A DNA stretch of 64,000 nucleotides from an uncultured cyanobacterium (GTDB lineage: Bacteria > Cyanobacteriota > Cyanobacteriia > Cyanobacteriales > Nostocaceae), in NCBI GenBank assembly GCA_903848645.1, contig CAINGU010000029.1, forward strand, positions 1 to 64,000. The letters are read 5' to 3'. Position 1 is the first letter of the stretch, and every line of letters starts with the position of its first letter. This document shows positions 1 to 7,744 of the stretch, piece after piece. Under the pieces are notes generated by a model that saw nothing but the letters and a program-made list of their open reading frames with translations, had not been told where the DNA came from and ran no database searches. The position numbers and the translations under genes were made by a program.

Positions 1-154
1 CCTCTCCTACAAGGAGAGGGAAAAGGAATAACTCTTAATACTGGAGAGGCTTTGACTCCCCCTTCCAGCTAACAAACCTCTCCCTAACCCTCTCCTTGTA
101 GGAGAGGGAAAAGGAATAACTCTTAATACTGGAGAGGCTTTGACTCCCCCTTCC
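1..154. repeat. Two direct copies of a 66-bp intergenic repeat
   Basis: Positions 1-66 and 89-154 are nearly identical. Each begins with a palindrome (CCTCTCC, 5-6 bp, GGAGAGG) and ends in a C-rich tract; only the centre of the palindrome differs (TACA against TTGT). The 22 bp between the copies and the tail to about 186 are also C/G runs. It looks like a dispersed cyanobacterial intergenic repeat. The first copy may continue beyond the window edge. There is no gene in 1-226. Confidence 0.85.
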
Positions 155-226
155 CTGGTAGGGAAGGGGGTTGGGGGGTTAGGTTTATATTATATTTTTT
201 CACGCCCACTTACTTACCAATTACCA

Positions 227-802
227 TTAAATTAATTTACCAGGACTTGATAATGCTAGTTTTAGTAAAATTTCATATTCTTTACCACTAACCTGATAAG
301 CACCAAATCTAGCTAAATGAGGATTCATCATTTGTGCGTCAAATAGTATAAATTTCCTTTGACGCAATCTTTCTACCAATTTCACCATTGCCACTTTAGA
401 ACCTTCAGAAATATTGAAAAACATAGATTCACCAATAAAAGCACCACCAATGACAATTCCTAAAATTCCCCCTGCAAGTTTATCATCTTGCCAAGTTTCA
501 AAACTATAAGCGTAACCAGTTTGGTAAAGTAACCAATAAATCTTTTCTAATTCTGGGGAAATCCAAGTTTTATCGCGGTTAGCACATCCAGCAACTACAC
601 CCAAAAAGTCCCGGTTCACGGCTACTGTGAATCGTTCTTGGTTAAGAACGCGCTGTAATGACTTAGGATAGCGAAAGCGTTCATCCAAAGGGATTAAAGT
701 CCGTTCCTTACTTCCATACCATCCCAGGTTATTACTCTCATCAGCCATGAGAAAATAACCTTGAGCATAACCCCGAATAATAGCAGCAACATCATATTCC
801 AT
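227..802 (-). CDS. aat: Leucyl/phenylalanyl-tRNA--protein transferase
   Basis: Aat transfers Leu or Phe from aminoacyl-tRNA to N-terminal Arg or Lys of proteins, marking them for Clp degradation (N-degron pathway) in the cytoplasm. The 191-residue product has the family signatures GYFLMAD near the N-terminus, [10 protein letters not shown] in the middle and [15 protein letters not shown] near the C-terminus. The frame stays open 31 codons upstream, but the internal ATG at 802 leads directly into conserved sequence and avoids overlapping the divergent gene's leader, so I start there. Length fits the short cyanobacterial form; E. coli Aat is longer. It is transcribed away from the next gene and stands alone. 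Confidence 0.93.
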   Translation of the reverse strand: MEYDVAAIIRGYAQGYFLMADESNNLGWYGSKERTLIPLDERFRYPKSLQRVLNQERFTVAVNRDFLGVVAGCANRDKTWISPELEKIYWLLYQTGYAYSFETWQDDKLAGGILGIVIGGAFIGESMFFNISEGSKVAMVKLVERLRQRKFILFDAQMMNPHLARFGAYQVSGKEYEILLKLALSSPGKLI

Positions 803-917
803 AGTTGAGCAAATCATCAAAAAAATCCTCAGATGAGAGTAATAGGCTGCTATCAGCATTTTCTTACATTCTTCTGAGATTACATTGGTAAACAAAATCT
901 ATATAAGATATACAAAG

Positions 918-1247
918 ATGATTCCAGCAATTCCACCCATTACTCTACCTCCTTCGGAAAATCCCCAGCAAGAAGGAGAATGGTTACAACAAAACTTACT
1001 ACAGTGGCTTGATGAAGAGTTTATTCCTGAAGCAATCAATCAAAATATTGCCCAGCGAGCATCACAGATTTTTGTTAGACAACGCATGGAAGGAGAAAAT
1101 GACTTAGGTTCTCTGGTAATTGCCATTGTCACAGAGATGCAATCATTTGATTTTTCTAAAAGCTTTTTTGGAGAGTTTGCGATCGCCAACGCCGTTAGCG
1201 ATCTACTCTTAGACAGCCTGGGAATTGATCATTGTTGTGGTCAATAA
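918..1247 (+). CDS. Small conserved-type hypothetical protein
   Basis: I do not recognise a family. The 109-residue product is acidic and helix-rich, with a Pro-rich start (IPAIPPITLPPSENP), a possible amphipathic helix in residues 20-55 and a C-terminal Cys-Cys (DHCCGQ). There is no signal peptide or membrane segment. The ATG at 918 is preferred over an upstream TTG at 885, which would overlap the leader of aat on the other strand. It is divergent from aat, so the short gap between them probably carries both promoters. A HIP1 site lies in the coding region, as in resident cyanobacterial genes. It is probably a real lineage-specific gene. Confidence 0.6.
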   Translation: MIPAIPPITLPPSENPQQEGEWLQQNLLQWLDEEFIPEAINQNIAQRASQIFVRQRMEGENDLGSLVIAIVTEMQSFDFSKSFFGEFAIANAVSDLLLDSLGIDHCCGQ

Positions 1248-1255
1248 TACCTTAG

Positions 1256-1375
1256 TCATTGGTAATTGGTAATTGGTCATTGGTAATTGGTCATTGGTCA
1301 TTGGTCATTGGTCATTGCTTATTGGTTCATAATAACTGACCACTGACCACTGACTACTGACTACTAACTACCAGC
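1256..1375. repeat. Short tandem heptamer repeats
   Basis: Runs of TTGGTAA and TTGGTCA heptamers are followed by CTGACCA/CTGACTA heptamers. This is the STRR type of repeat common between genes in filamentous cyanobacteria. It fills the gap between two convergent genes and touches the 3' end of rpsN. Confidence 0.85.
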
Positions 1376-1670
1376 TACTTTTAACAACACCAGGTAAAAG
1401 ACCCTCATGGGCCCATTCCCGGAGTACGTTCCGAGATAGCCCGAAATCACGGTATACACCTCTAGGACGACCAGTTAACCAGCAACGGTTGTGCTTACGA
1501 GTTGGCGCACTGTTGCGGGGTAATTGTTGAATTTTACGGTGAACTTCTAGCTTCAGCAACGGAGATTCTGCTGTTCTAAACTCTTCTAACAGTGCTTCCC
1601 GCTTTTCAGCATATTTAGCTACCATTTTAGCGCGTTTCTTCTCGCGCTCAATCATACTCTTCTTCGCCAT
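1368..1670 (-). CDS. rpsN: 30S ribosomal protein S14
   Basis: This is a component of the small ribosomal subunit head, needed for 30S assembly. The 100-residue length and the signature block with [11 protein letters not shown] and [13 protein letters not shown] are those of bacterial S14. Only one Cys is present in that block, so it is the long, zinc-independent form. The start ATG follows an AT-rich leader and the protein begins [10 protein letters not shown] as expected. In cyanobacteria rpsN usually stands apart from the main ribosomal operon, as here. The last codons run into a heptamer-repeat tract. Confidence 0.98.
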   Translation of the reverse strand: MAKKSMIEREKKRAKMVAKYAEKREALLEEFRTAESPLLKLEVHRKIQQLPRNSAPTRKHNRCWLTGRPRGVYRDFGLSRNVLREWAHEGLLPGVVKSSW

Positions 1671-1855
1671 GAATTCCCTAATCTAATGAAAGACAGCATT
1701 CCCCATTCTACACCCTTCCTGACAATTGTAGAGAAATTGGTAAAAAAGAGTTGAGTAGTAGCTTTATGTTATGATGAGTTGTGATAATTGACACAAATAT
1801 GAATTCTTATTTTACGAGTATTGTAGCCTTTACTTGAGAAAATATCGGTATAGCA

Positions 1856-2188
1856 ATGGGAAAAGTTCAAATGCGAAAAGTTTTAGAAATTCATGTCATT
1901 TGCCACAAAAATCTTAACGTTAAAGATTTAGGAAATGGGTATTTCAAAAGCGGTAATTGGTGGGTTGCTGAATGTCATGCGAAGAAGGCTAAATTAGAGA
2001 AAGATGTATATCTGGCTCTTCATGAAAGCAAAAATCAGCCGTCTTATCGTCAAGGAATAATTGAAGATTGGGAAAGCTGTTATGAAAGACCTAAACGAAT
2101 CATTTTTGAAGTTAAAGCTACACATGAACCTATGGAATGGAAGGGTGGAGGTACTGGAGAAAAAGGCTATTTTTGGTCTGACGATTAA
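1856..2188 (+). CDS. Hypothetical protein, 110 residues
   Basis: No family is recognised. The product is a small soluble protein with many Trp, Lys and Gly residues and a glycine-rich tail (WKGGGTGEKGYFW). It has no signal peptide or transmembrane segment. The core alternates short hydrophobic strands (VLEIHVICH, RIIFEVKA), which suggests a small beta-rich fold. It ends one base before the stop of the convergent nth gene, so the two share a terminator region. The ATG at 1856 is the first in frame; a second ATG four codons later is possible. A real gene is likely from length and codon use. Confidence 0.55.
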   Translation: MGKVQMRKVLEIHVICHKNLNVKDLGNGYFKSGNWWVAECHAKKAKLEKDVYLALHESKNQPSYRQGIIEDWESCYERPKRIIFEVKATHEPMEWKGGGTGEKGYFWSDD

Positions 2189-2189
2189 T

Positions 2190-2831
2190 TTATTTTGACA
2201 ATTTCATAGCACACAAATCAGCTAATTTACAAACATCACAACCAGGAGAACGGGCTTTACACACAGCCCGACCATGATAAATTAATCTAATTGACCAATT
2301 CTCCCAATCAGGTTGGGGTAATAACTTCATTAAATCTTTTTCAATCCCCACCGGTTCAGTATTTTTCGTCAACCCTAAACGCTGACTTAACCGCTTCACG
2401 TGAGTATCTACTGTCACCCCAGCATTGATACCATAAGCATGAGCTAAAACCACATTTGCAGTTTTCCGCGCTACTCCTGGAAGCTTTAATAACTCTTCCA
2501 TTTTGTTGGGAACAACAGCATTAAAATCTTTAAAAATCATTCGACAAGCACCTTGAATATTCTTGGCTTTATTGCGATAAAAACCCGTCGAACGTACCAA
2601 TTCTTCTAACTCTGATAAATCAGCATTTGCTAAACTTTCCGCATCAGGAAACCTGCCAAATAATCCTGGTGTTACCTTATTTACGCGCTCATCTGTACAT
2701 TGGGCGGAAAGAATAGTTGCTACCAACAATTGTACAGGAGTTGAGTAATCTAAAGAGCAAGTTGCATTTGGATAAAGATGCTGAAGACGGGAAAGAATTT
2801 CTAAAGCCCGTTTTGTTGAGACTGGAAGCAT
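2190..2831 (-). CDS. nth: Endonuclease III
   Basis: Nth is a base-excision repair DNA glycosylase/AP lyase that removes oxidised pyrimidines. The 213 residues show the helix-hairpin-helix LLKLPGVARKTANVV with the catalytic Lys, the catalytic Asp in VTVDTHVKRLS, and a C-terminal [4Fe-4S] ligand set with Cys spacing C-x6-C-x2-C-x5-C. The length is normal for the family. It is convergent with the small unknown gene and divergent from the redox/sugar cluster that starts 420 bp away; it is unlikely to be functionally linked to it. Confidence 0.97.
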   Translation of the reverse strand: MLPVSTKRALEILSRLQHLYPNATCSLDYSTPVQLLVATILSAQCTDERVNKVTPGLFGRFPDAESLANADLSELEELVRSTGFYRNKAKNIQGACRMIFKDFNAVVPNKMEELLKLPGVARKTANVVLAHAYGINAGVTVDTHVKRLSQRLGLTKNTEPVGIEKDLMKLLPQPDWENWSIRLIYHGRAVCKARSPGCDVCKLADLCAMKLSK

Positions 2832-3252
2832 AACTTTGCCCCTGTTTCTATATTAGGCGATCGCACACCATTCTATCTGACTGGAAGCAGAAACTTGCCT
2901 TCAGCTTATCTCCTATCTCTTCATACAGCATATTAAGATTTTTGGCGTAATATTGCTAAATATTACTAAATATTTATGAAATATTAAATAATCCGGTTAA
3001 AATCTCACAATTTGCTTATATTACAACAAATTTACTCAGAAAATTTACTGAATACTTACCAAGTATCAACCAAGTATTTACTGATATTAACCCAATATTT
3101 AATACATCAATAATCAACAAATCCTTCTACAATCAAGTGTATAAAACAATTATCTACTAAGTGTTGACTAAATACATTGATGCTTGGTAGATTACTGGCG
3201 TGAAAGTTCCTGACACCATTGGGTCAATTAAATACGTGCCAAGGAGTAATAT
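2832..3252. other. AT-rich leader region of the redox/sugar cluster
   Basis: There is no gene here. The 420 bp separate nth from the first cluster gene and are very AT-rich. They contain iterated short motifs: several AATATT/AAATATT words at 2940-2990 and two ACCAAGTAT words about 11 bp apart near 3058 and 3069. A good ribosome-binding site (AAGGAG) precedes the ATG at 3253. The iterations could be regulator sites or simple low-complexity sequence; I cannot name a regulator. Confidence 0.5.
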
Positions 3253-5109
3253 ATGAGCCAAAGTCGGACTACAGTAAACTTCGTCACTTCCGAGACAGTT
3301 TCTCAAACCTTCTATGATGTAGTCATAGTCGGAGCGGGAGTAGCTGGAGCCATTGTTGCCAAACAACTCAGTGAACAGGGCAAGCGAGTTTTAATCCTGG
3401 AAGCGGGAACTGGTTATGGTTTAACCCTTGAGGGCTTTCAAAGTCACGTTGATACCTTTTATGGTGCAGTAGACAAAAACGCCAACTCCCCTTATCCCGT
3501 AAACCGTAATGCCCTTAGCCCCACTGATGGCGCTAATCATTATTTTGAAGAAAAAGGACCATTACCTCTTAGCGGTTCTTATACAAGAGTGTTAGGTGGA
3601 ACTACCATGCACTGGGAAGGGAAAACCATCCGAATGTTACCCGAAGATTTTGAGTTACAAACTAAGTATGGAAAAGGTCTTGACTGGCCGATTAAGTATG
3701 AAGAAATCATGCCCTACTACCGCCAAGCGGAGTATGAAATGGGGGTTTCTGGGGACGTAGAAGGACAAAAAGGTCTAGGTGTCCCCTTTAAAGATGGCTA
3801 TGTCTTCCCTATGCTTGAGCTTCCTCCTTCTTACTTAGATAAGAAAGTTACGGAAGGACTGAATGGAGCTACTGTAGAACTTGAAGGCGAGACTATTAAA
3901 TTAGAACTCAGTACATTTCCCCAGGGTCGCAATAGTATCCCTAATCCCAAGTACAACGAGTACGGACATAAAGCTGATATTCGCTTCGTTCCTGATGGAA
4001 TTGCTAGTGTTAAGCCTCTAGAGTATGGGGAACGCTGCCAAGGTAACGCTAACTGTGTCCCTATCTGTCCAGTGCAAGCGAAGTATGATGCTCGCAAAAC
4101 CTTAAATACCATAGCTTTTCCTGATCGAGTACATTTACTTGCCCAGGCTGTAGCCTATAAGGTGGAAGTTGATCCCGCCAACGGTCGTGTTACCGCTATC
4201 CACTACAAGCACTATCAAGATAAGAACTCTCCTACCCATACTGTCGGTATTGCCAAAGGTACTTTATTTGTCCTAGCTGCCCATGCAGTCGAAAATGCCA
4301 AACTGATGCTTGCTTCCGATTTGAAGAGTAGCAATGATTTGATGGGACGCAACCTCATGGATCATCCTTTCCTCTTAGCTTGGGCTTTGATGCCGGAAGT
4401 AACTGGGACAATGCGAGGACCCTTAGTGACATCAGGAATCGGGACTTTCCGTAAAGGTAAGTTTCGTCACAACCAATGCACATTTGCCATGGATATCCAC
4501 AATGATGGTTGGGGATGGTCAGGAACAGGTGCTACTGACGTGGTAAGAGATGCTGTAGAAAAGGGTAATCTGTATGGTTCTGAACTACGTCAAGAACTAA
4601 TTAGCAAGATATCACGGCAGTTACTATTAGCCTTCATGTGCGAATTACCCGCCGATTCCAACAACCGAGTCACCATTGATCCTCGATATACAGATCAATT
4701 GGGTAATTATCGTCCCGTCATTCATTTTGACCTACCCGATTATTGCAAAAAAACCTTTGCTTACGCCCGAAATCTCTCCAAAACCATTTTCAATCATGTA
4801 GGTGCGGAAGATCATACCCATTACGATAATACAGACCCTGCCTATTTTGAGTATGAGGGTGAAGGCTACTGGTTCCGAGGAGGAAATCACTTTTCAGGAA
4901 CTCACGTCATGGGAACGACTAAATCCAACTCAGTTGTGGATAAATATATGCGTTCTTGGGATCATCAGAATCTTTACATGGTTGGTGCAGGAAGTATGCC
5001 CTCCATTGGTAGTTCCAATACTACCTTGAGTATCGCCGCTCTAACTTTCATGGCTACTGAAGAGATGCTTAGGGACTTAGATATTGCGTCTAAGCCTGTA
5101 AATCTCTAG
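3253..5109 (+). CDS. GMC-family FAD-dependent sugar/alcohol oxidoreductase
   Basis: This is a flavoprotein oxidising an alcohol or sugar hydroxyl. The 618 residues hold the FAD dinucleotide motif GAGVAG at 27-32, an E in the following LILEAG, the GMC signature around GSYTRVLGGTTMHW, and a C-terminal active-site region with His546 and His551 (HFSGTHVMGT) and Asn in GSSNTTLS. The Cys-rich stretch near residues 260-280 (CVPICPVQAKYD) resembles the large subunits of membrane-bound gluconate, sorbitol and fructose dehydrogenases. No signal peptide is visible. A gene resembling the small subunit of those enzymes lies two genes downstream, which supports a polyol/sugar dehydrogenase role over choline or cholesterol oxidation. 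Substrate unknown. First gene of the cluster. Confidence 0.85.
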   Translation: MSQSRTTVNFVTSETVSQTFYDVVIVGAGVAGAIVAKQLSEQGKRVLILEAGTGYGLTLEGFQSHVDTFYGAVDKNANSPYPVNRNALSPTDGANHYFEEKGPLPLSGSYTRVLGGTTMHWEGKTIRMLPEDFELQTKYGKGLDWPIKYEEIMPYYRQAEYEMGVSGDVEGQKGLGVPFKDGYVFPMLELPPSYLDKKVTEGLNGATVELEGETIKLELSTFPQGRNSIPNPKYNEYGHKADIRFVPDGIASVKPLEYGERCQGNANCVPICPVQAKYDARKTLNTIAFPDRVHLLAQAVAYKVEVDPANGRVTAIHYKHYQDKNSPTHTVGIAKGTLFVLAAHAVENAKLMLASDLKSSNDLMGRNLMDHPFLLAWALMPEVTGTMRGPLVTSGIGTFRKGKFRHNQCTFAMDIHNDGWGWSGTGATDVVRDAVEKGNLYGSELRQELISKISRQLLLAFMCELPADSNNRVTIDPRYTDQLGNYRPVIHFDLPDYCKKTFAYARNLSKTIFNHVGAEDHTHYDNTDPAYFEYEGEGYWFRGGNHFSGTHVMGTTKSNSVVDKYMRSWDHQNLYMVGAGSMPSIGSSNTTLSIAALTFMATEEMLRDLDIASKPVNL

Positions 5110-5173
5110 GATTGAAAACGACAAAGCGCACTGATTATACAACTTTTGAAAATATTATCAGCAGAGGTATTTG

Positions 5174-6286
5174 ATGATTGATAGTTTAGAGTTGATTACA
5201 ACGGTTGAAGACCTGCATTACTATCTCATCCAGGGCTTGATGATAGAACACGCGACTCTTCCCCCTTATCTGACTGCTCTTTATTCCCTGAAGCCAGGCT
5301 CAAATCTGGAGGCTTTTCACTTTATTCGCACCGTCGCTGTAGAGGAAATGCTCCATCTGACTCTAGTAGCCAATGTGTTTAATGCAGTGGGAGGAAATAT
5401 TCAAGGAGTTTTGACCAATCCTGACTTTGTTCCCACATATCCTACTCATTTACCCACAGGAGCAGAAGACTTTGAAGTTAATGTCGGCAAGTTTTCCGAA
5501 GAAACAGTAAAGACATTTCTCAAGATTGAACGTTCTCATCATGTAGATGACAATGCACCATTAGTGGAGTCTCGAACCAAACAAACAAGGAGACACAATT
5601 TTTTAAAACTTGCTGGTAAAAATGACAACCTAAGCTACCACACCATTGGATTATTCTATACAGAAGTGATTCGGGGCTTAAAGGCACTGGATAAGAAGTA
5701 TAAGAATGAAGGTAAGAATCTCTTCATTGGTGATCCCAAAAAGCAAATTACCCCTGAATATTACTATGATGGTGCGGGAGATATCGTCAAGGTGACGGAT
5801 CTTGACTCTGCTATCAAGGCATTGTATATCATTCAAACCCAAGGTGAAGGATCTGGAACTACAACGATCTATGATTCTGAAAAAGAACTTTCTCATTACT
5901 ATCGTTTCCAACAACTCCTGAAGGGTCGCTACTATAAGATAGACAAGGAAGATCCCACAAACTCAGATAAGCCTGATCATCCTACAGGTGAAGAGTTTGC
6001 TGTAGATTGGAACGCTGTTTATCCCGTGATGGAGAATCTGACGCTGAGTAAACTCAGAAGTTATGCTGACCCAGATTCAGAATTATATGCTCACGCACTG
6101 GAGTTCCAGCAAGCTTACAGCAGATTCCTTGCAGATATTGAACATTCCTTTAATGGTCATCCTGAGTATTTGCTTCCTGCGGTGGGAAGTATGTTCCGAC
6201 TCAAGGAATTGGCTACGAGTCTGATTCGTAACCCCATTCCTGGACTGAGGGGCGTTAATGCAGGTCCGATTTATAAGTTTGAGTAA
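5174..6286 (+). CDS. Ferritin-like protein of the VioB/iminophenyl-pyruvate dimer synthase type
   Basis: The N-terminal domain (residues 10-150) is the ferritin-like fold found in VioB and RebD-associated proteins. It has a Glu-His pair at 25-26 (LMIEHATLPPYL) and an EExxH motif at 57-61 (VAVEEMLHL), which look like metal ligands. The remaining 200 residues are helical and unassigned. Family members sit in indolocarbazole/violacein clusters, but most bacterial homologues are uncharacterised. There are no tryptophan-dimer genes nearby, so violacein-like chemistry is not supported. A TTG one codon earlier is possible; the ATG at 5174 has AGAGG upstream. It lies 64 bp after the flavoenzyme, so is probably in the same operon. 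Confidence 0.75.
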   Translation: MIDSLELITTVEDLHYYLIQGLMIEHATLPPYLTALYSLKPGSNLEAFHFIRTVAVEEMLHLTLVANVFNAVGGNIQGVLTNPDFVPTYPTHLPTGAEDFEVNVGKFSEETVKTFLKIERSHHVDDNAPLVESRTKQTRRHNFLKLAGKNDNLSYHTIGLFYTEVIRGLKALDKKYKNEGKNLFIGDPKKQITPEYYYDGAGDIVKVTDLDSAIKALYIIQTQGEGSGTTTIYDSEKELSHYYRFQQLLKGRYYKIDKEDPTNSDKPDHPTGEEFAVDWNAVYPVMENLTLSKLRSYADPDSELYAHALEFQQAYSRFLADIEHSFNGHPEYLLPAVGSMFRLKELATSLIRNPIPGLRGVNAGPIYKFE

Positions 6287-6353
6287 AAAGCAAAAGTTGG
6301 GACTCAAAAACCTAGAAATAAAAACCTAGAAATTTTGTGGAGGTAAATAACGA

Positions 6354-6842
6354 GTGAGTATTAAGACACCTGAATTCATGGGGTATTTCCTGGATTTCTC
6401 AGCAGAGGTAACAGGATTTTCTCGGTTTGATCTGGAAGGAACTGGACAAGCTGACCTTTACTTTGACACCGTTCTGAACATGATTGGTGAGAAAATATTG
6501 ACAGAATTGCTAGAAACCTTTCAGAAGTTTGATAAGAGTGCAAAAAAGAAACATAATCCTACAATTTTGACTGAGGGATTACGTTCGGAAATTCTCACTT
6601 CTGCCACACTCGGACCTGTTGCTCGCAACATCATCAAGCTGTGGTATACAGCTACCTGGGAGAAACTCCCCAAGTCTTTGGAGTCCTGGTATGGGATTGA
6701 CCAAACAAATAGCCCTTTTATTCCCAGTCCTCAATCCTATCCAGAAGGACTTGTGTGGAAGGCTATTGGGGTTAACCCTCCCGGCGCGAAAGCACCTGGT
6801 TATGGGACTTGGAGTGAGCCTCCTTCAGTTAGTTTGAGTTAA
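6354..6842 (+). CDS. Small subunit-like protein of FAD-dependent sorbitol/fructose dehydrogenases
   Basis: The 162-residue product has the layout of the FAD-SLDH small-subunit family. Near the N-terminus is a VTGFSRFDL block, and at the C-terminus are ARNIIKLWYTATW, then a Tyr-x-x-Gly-Leu-x-Trp motif, and a final GYGTWSEPP. In known enzymes this subunit stabilises and helps mature the GMC-type catalytic subunit, which here is encoded two genes upstream. Unlike characterised small subunits it lacks a Tat signal. The GTG start has GGAGG 9 bp upstream. No cytochrome c subunit gene is present in the cluster. I am fairly sure of the family and unsure of the electron acceptor. Confidence 0.7.
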   Translation: MSIKTPEFMGYFLDFSAEVTGFSRFDLEGTGQADLYFDTVLNMIGEKILTELLETFQKFDKSAKKKHNPTILTEGLRSEILTSATLGPVARNIIKLWYTATWEKLPKSLESWYGIDQTNSPFIPSPQSYPEGLVWKAIGVNPPGAKAPGYGTWSEPPSVSLS

Positions 6843-6886
6843 TTACAACTTGATTATCTGGCAAACAATTTTAATGGAGATACACC

Positions 6887-7567
6887 ATGAATATTAAACT
6901 TTGGTTTCGGGGAATTTCTGCTTTTGTCCTGACAATTGTTCTGAGTGTAACGCTGTTTAGTTTACCTGCTAATGCCTTCGTTGCTACTAATAGCCGTCTT
7001 GCTCTTGTTCATTTACTGGAGACAAACGAGTGTAATAGCTGTGATCTGTCGGGAGTGGATTTATCCAATAAAGATTTGTATGGTAGCGCACTCATTGGAG
7101 CAAATCTCACAGGGGCTAATTTGTCGAACAGCTTGCTGAATGAAGCCAAGCTAGATAAAGCAAATCTGACAGGAGCGAATCTATCGGCAGCCAGCCTTTT
7201 AGGAATCAGGTTAAACAACGCCATTTTAACTAACGCCAATCTCACAAATTCCCAATTGGCTAATGCAGAGATGGCAGGGGTAAACTTGTCGGGGGCTAAT
7301 CTCACAGAGGCTAATCTAGAATATGCGATCGCCTCTGGTGCAAATTTGTCTAATGCGATCGCCAAAGAAGCAAATTTCACCAACGCATTTTTATCTACCT
7401 CTAAGTTAGATGGTGCAGATTTTTCTGATGCTGTCCTGAGAAATGTCAGATTATCAGGAGCTACTCTGACGAAGACTAACTTCATTGATGCCGATTTGTT
7501 TCGTGCCAGGATGCCTAATGACACCATATATAACGGTAAGGTGGATCAGTTTGGGGCTATTCAATAG
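6887..7567 (+). CDS. Exported pentapeptide-repeat protein
   Basis: The product has a clear signal peptide (hydrophobic residues 10-27, likely cleavage after ANA near residue 30). It is followed by about 30 consecutive A(N/D)LXX pentapeptides from residue 50 to near the C-terminus, predicting a right-handed quadrilateral beta-helix. Two Cys (residues about 49-52, CNSC) precede the repeats. Cyanobacteria carry many such proteins in the periplasm or thylakoid lumen, mostly of unknown role. It lies 44 bp after the dehydrogenase small subunit with a GGAGA ribosome site, consistent with the same transcript. The function in this cluster is unknown; a scaffold role is only a guess. Confidence 0.88.
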   Translation: MNIKLWFRGISAFVLTIVLSVTLFSLPANAFVATNSRLALVHLLETNECNSCDLSGVDLSNKDLYGSALIGANLTGANLSNSLLNEAKLDKANLTGANLSAASLLGIRLNNAILTNANLTNSQLANAEMAGVNLSGANLTEANLEYAIASGANLSNAIAKEANFTNAFLSTSKLDGADFSDAVLRNVRLSGATLTKTNFIDADLFRARMPNDTIYNGKVDQFGAIQ

Positions 7568-7619
7568 GCTGATAGTTAACATATCACCATAAACGGGATA
7601 GTCAGGAAACCCTCTCTGG

Positions 7620-7662
7620 TATAGCAATCCTATTTGTTCACAACTCAAATAGGATTGCTATA
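7620..7662. repeat. Perfect 17-bp inverted repeat
   Basis: The arms TATAGCAATCCTATTTG (7620-7636) and its exact complement (7646-7662) flank a 9-bp loop. It lies between the pentapeptide and the next enzyme gene. Stem strength suggests a dispersed palindromic repeat or RNA hairpin that could attenuate or stabilise the transcript. There is no T-run, so it is not a classic terminator. Confidence 0.8.
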
Positions 7663-7744
7663 TACCCCTAAAACATCCCGCAAAAATGGTGAACGGCTAA
7701 GTAAATAATCAACTTGTTCAAAATAAAAAAACAGAGGAATTCTC

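Noticed and set aside
1256-1375. Possible CRISPR array
   Set aside because: Units are 7 bp with no spacers; this is a simple heptamer repeat. No cas genes in the window.
3157-3366. 69-codon reverse frame over the cluster leader
   Set aside because: Overlaps the start of the flavoenzyme gene and has no recognisable content.
5174-6286. Violacein or indolocarbazole pathway
   Set aside because: Only the ferritin-like VioB relative is present; no tryptophan oxidase or dimerising partner genes nearby.
7009-7527. 172-codon open frame on the reverse strand
   Set aside because: It mirrors the pentapeptide repeats of the forward gene; periodic repeats keep the opposite frame open. No start signal of its own.
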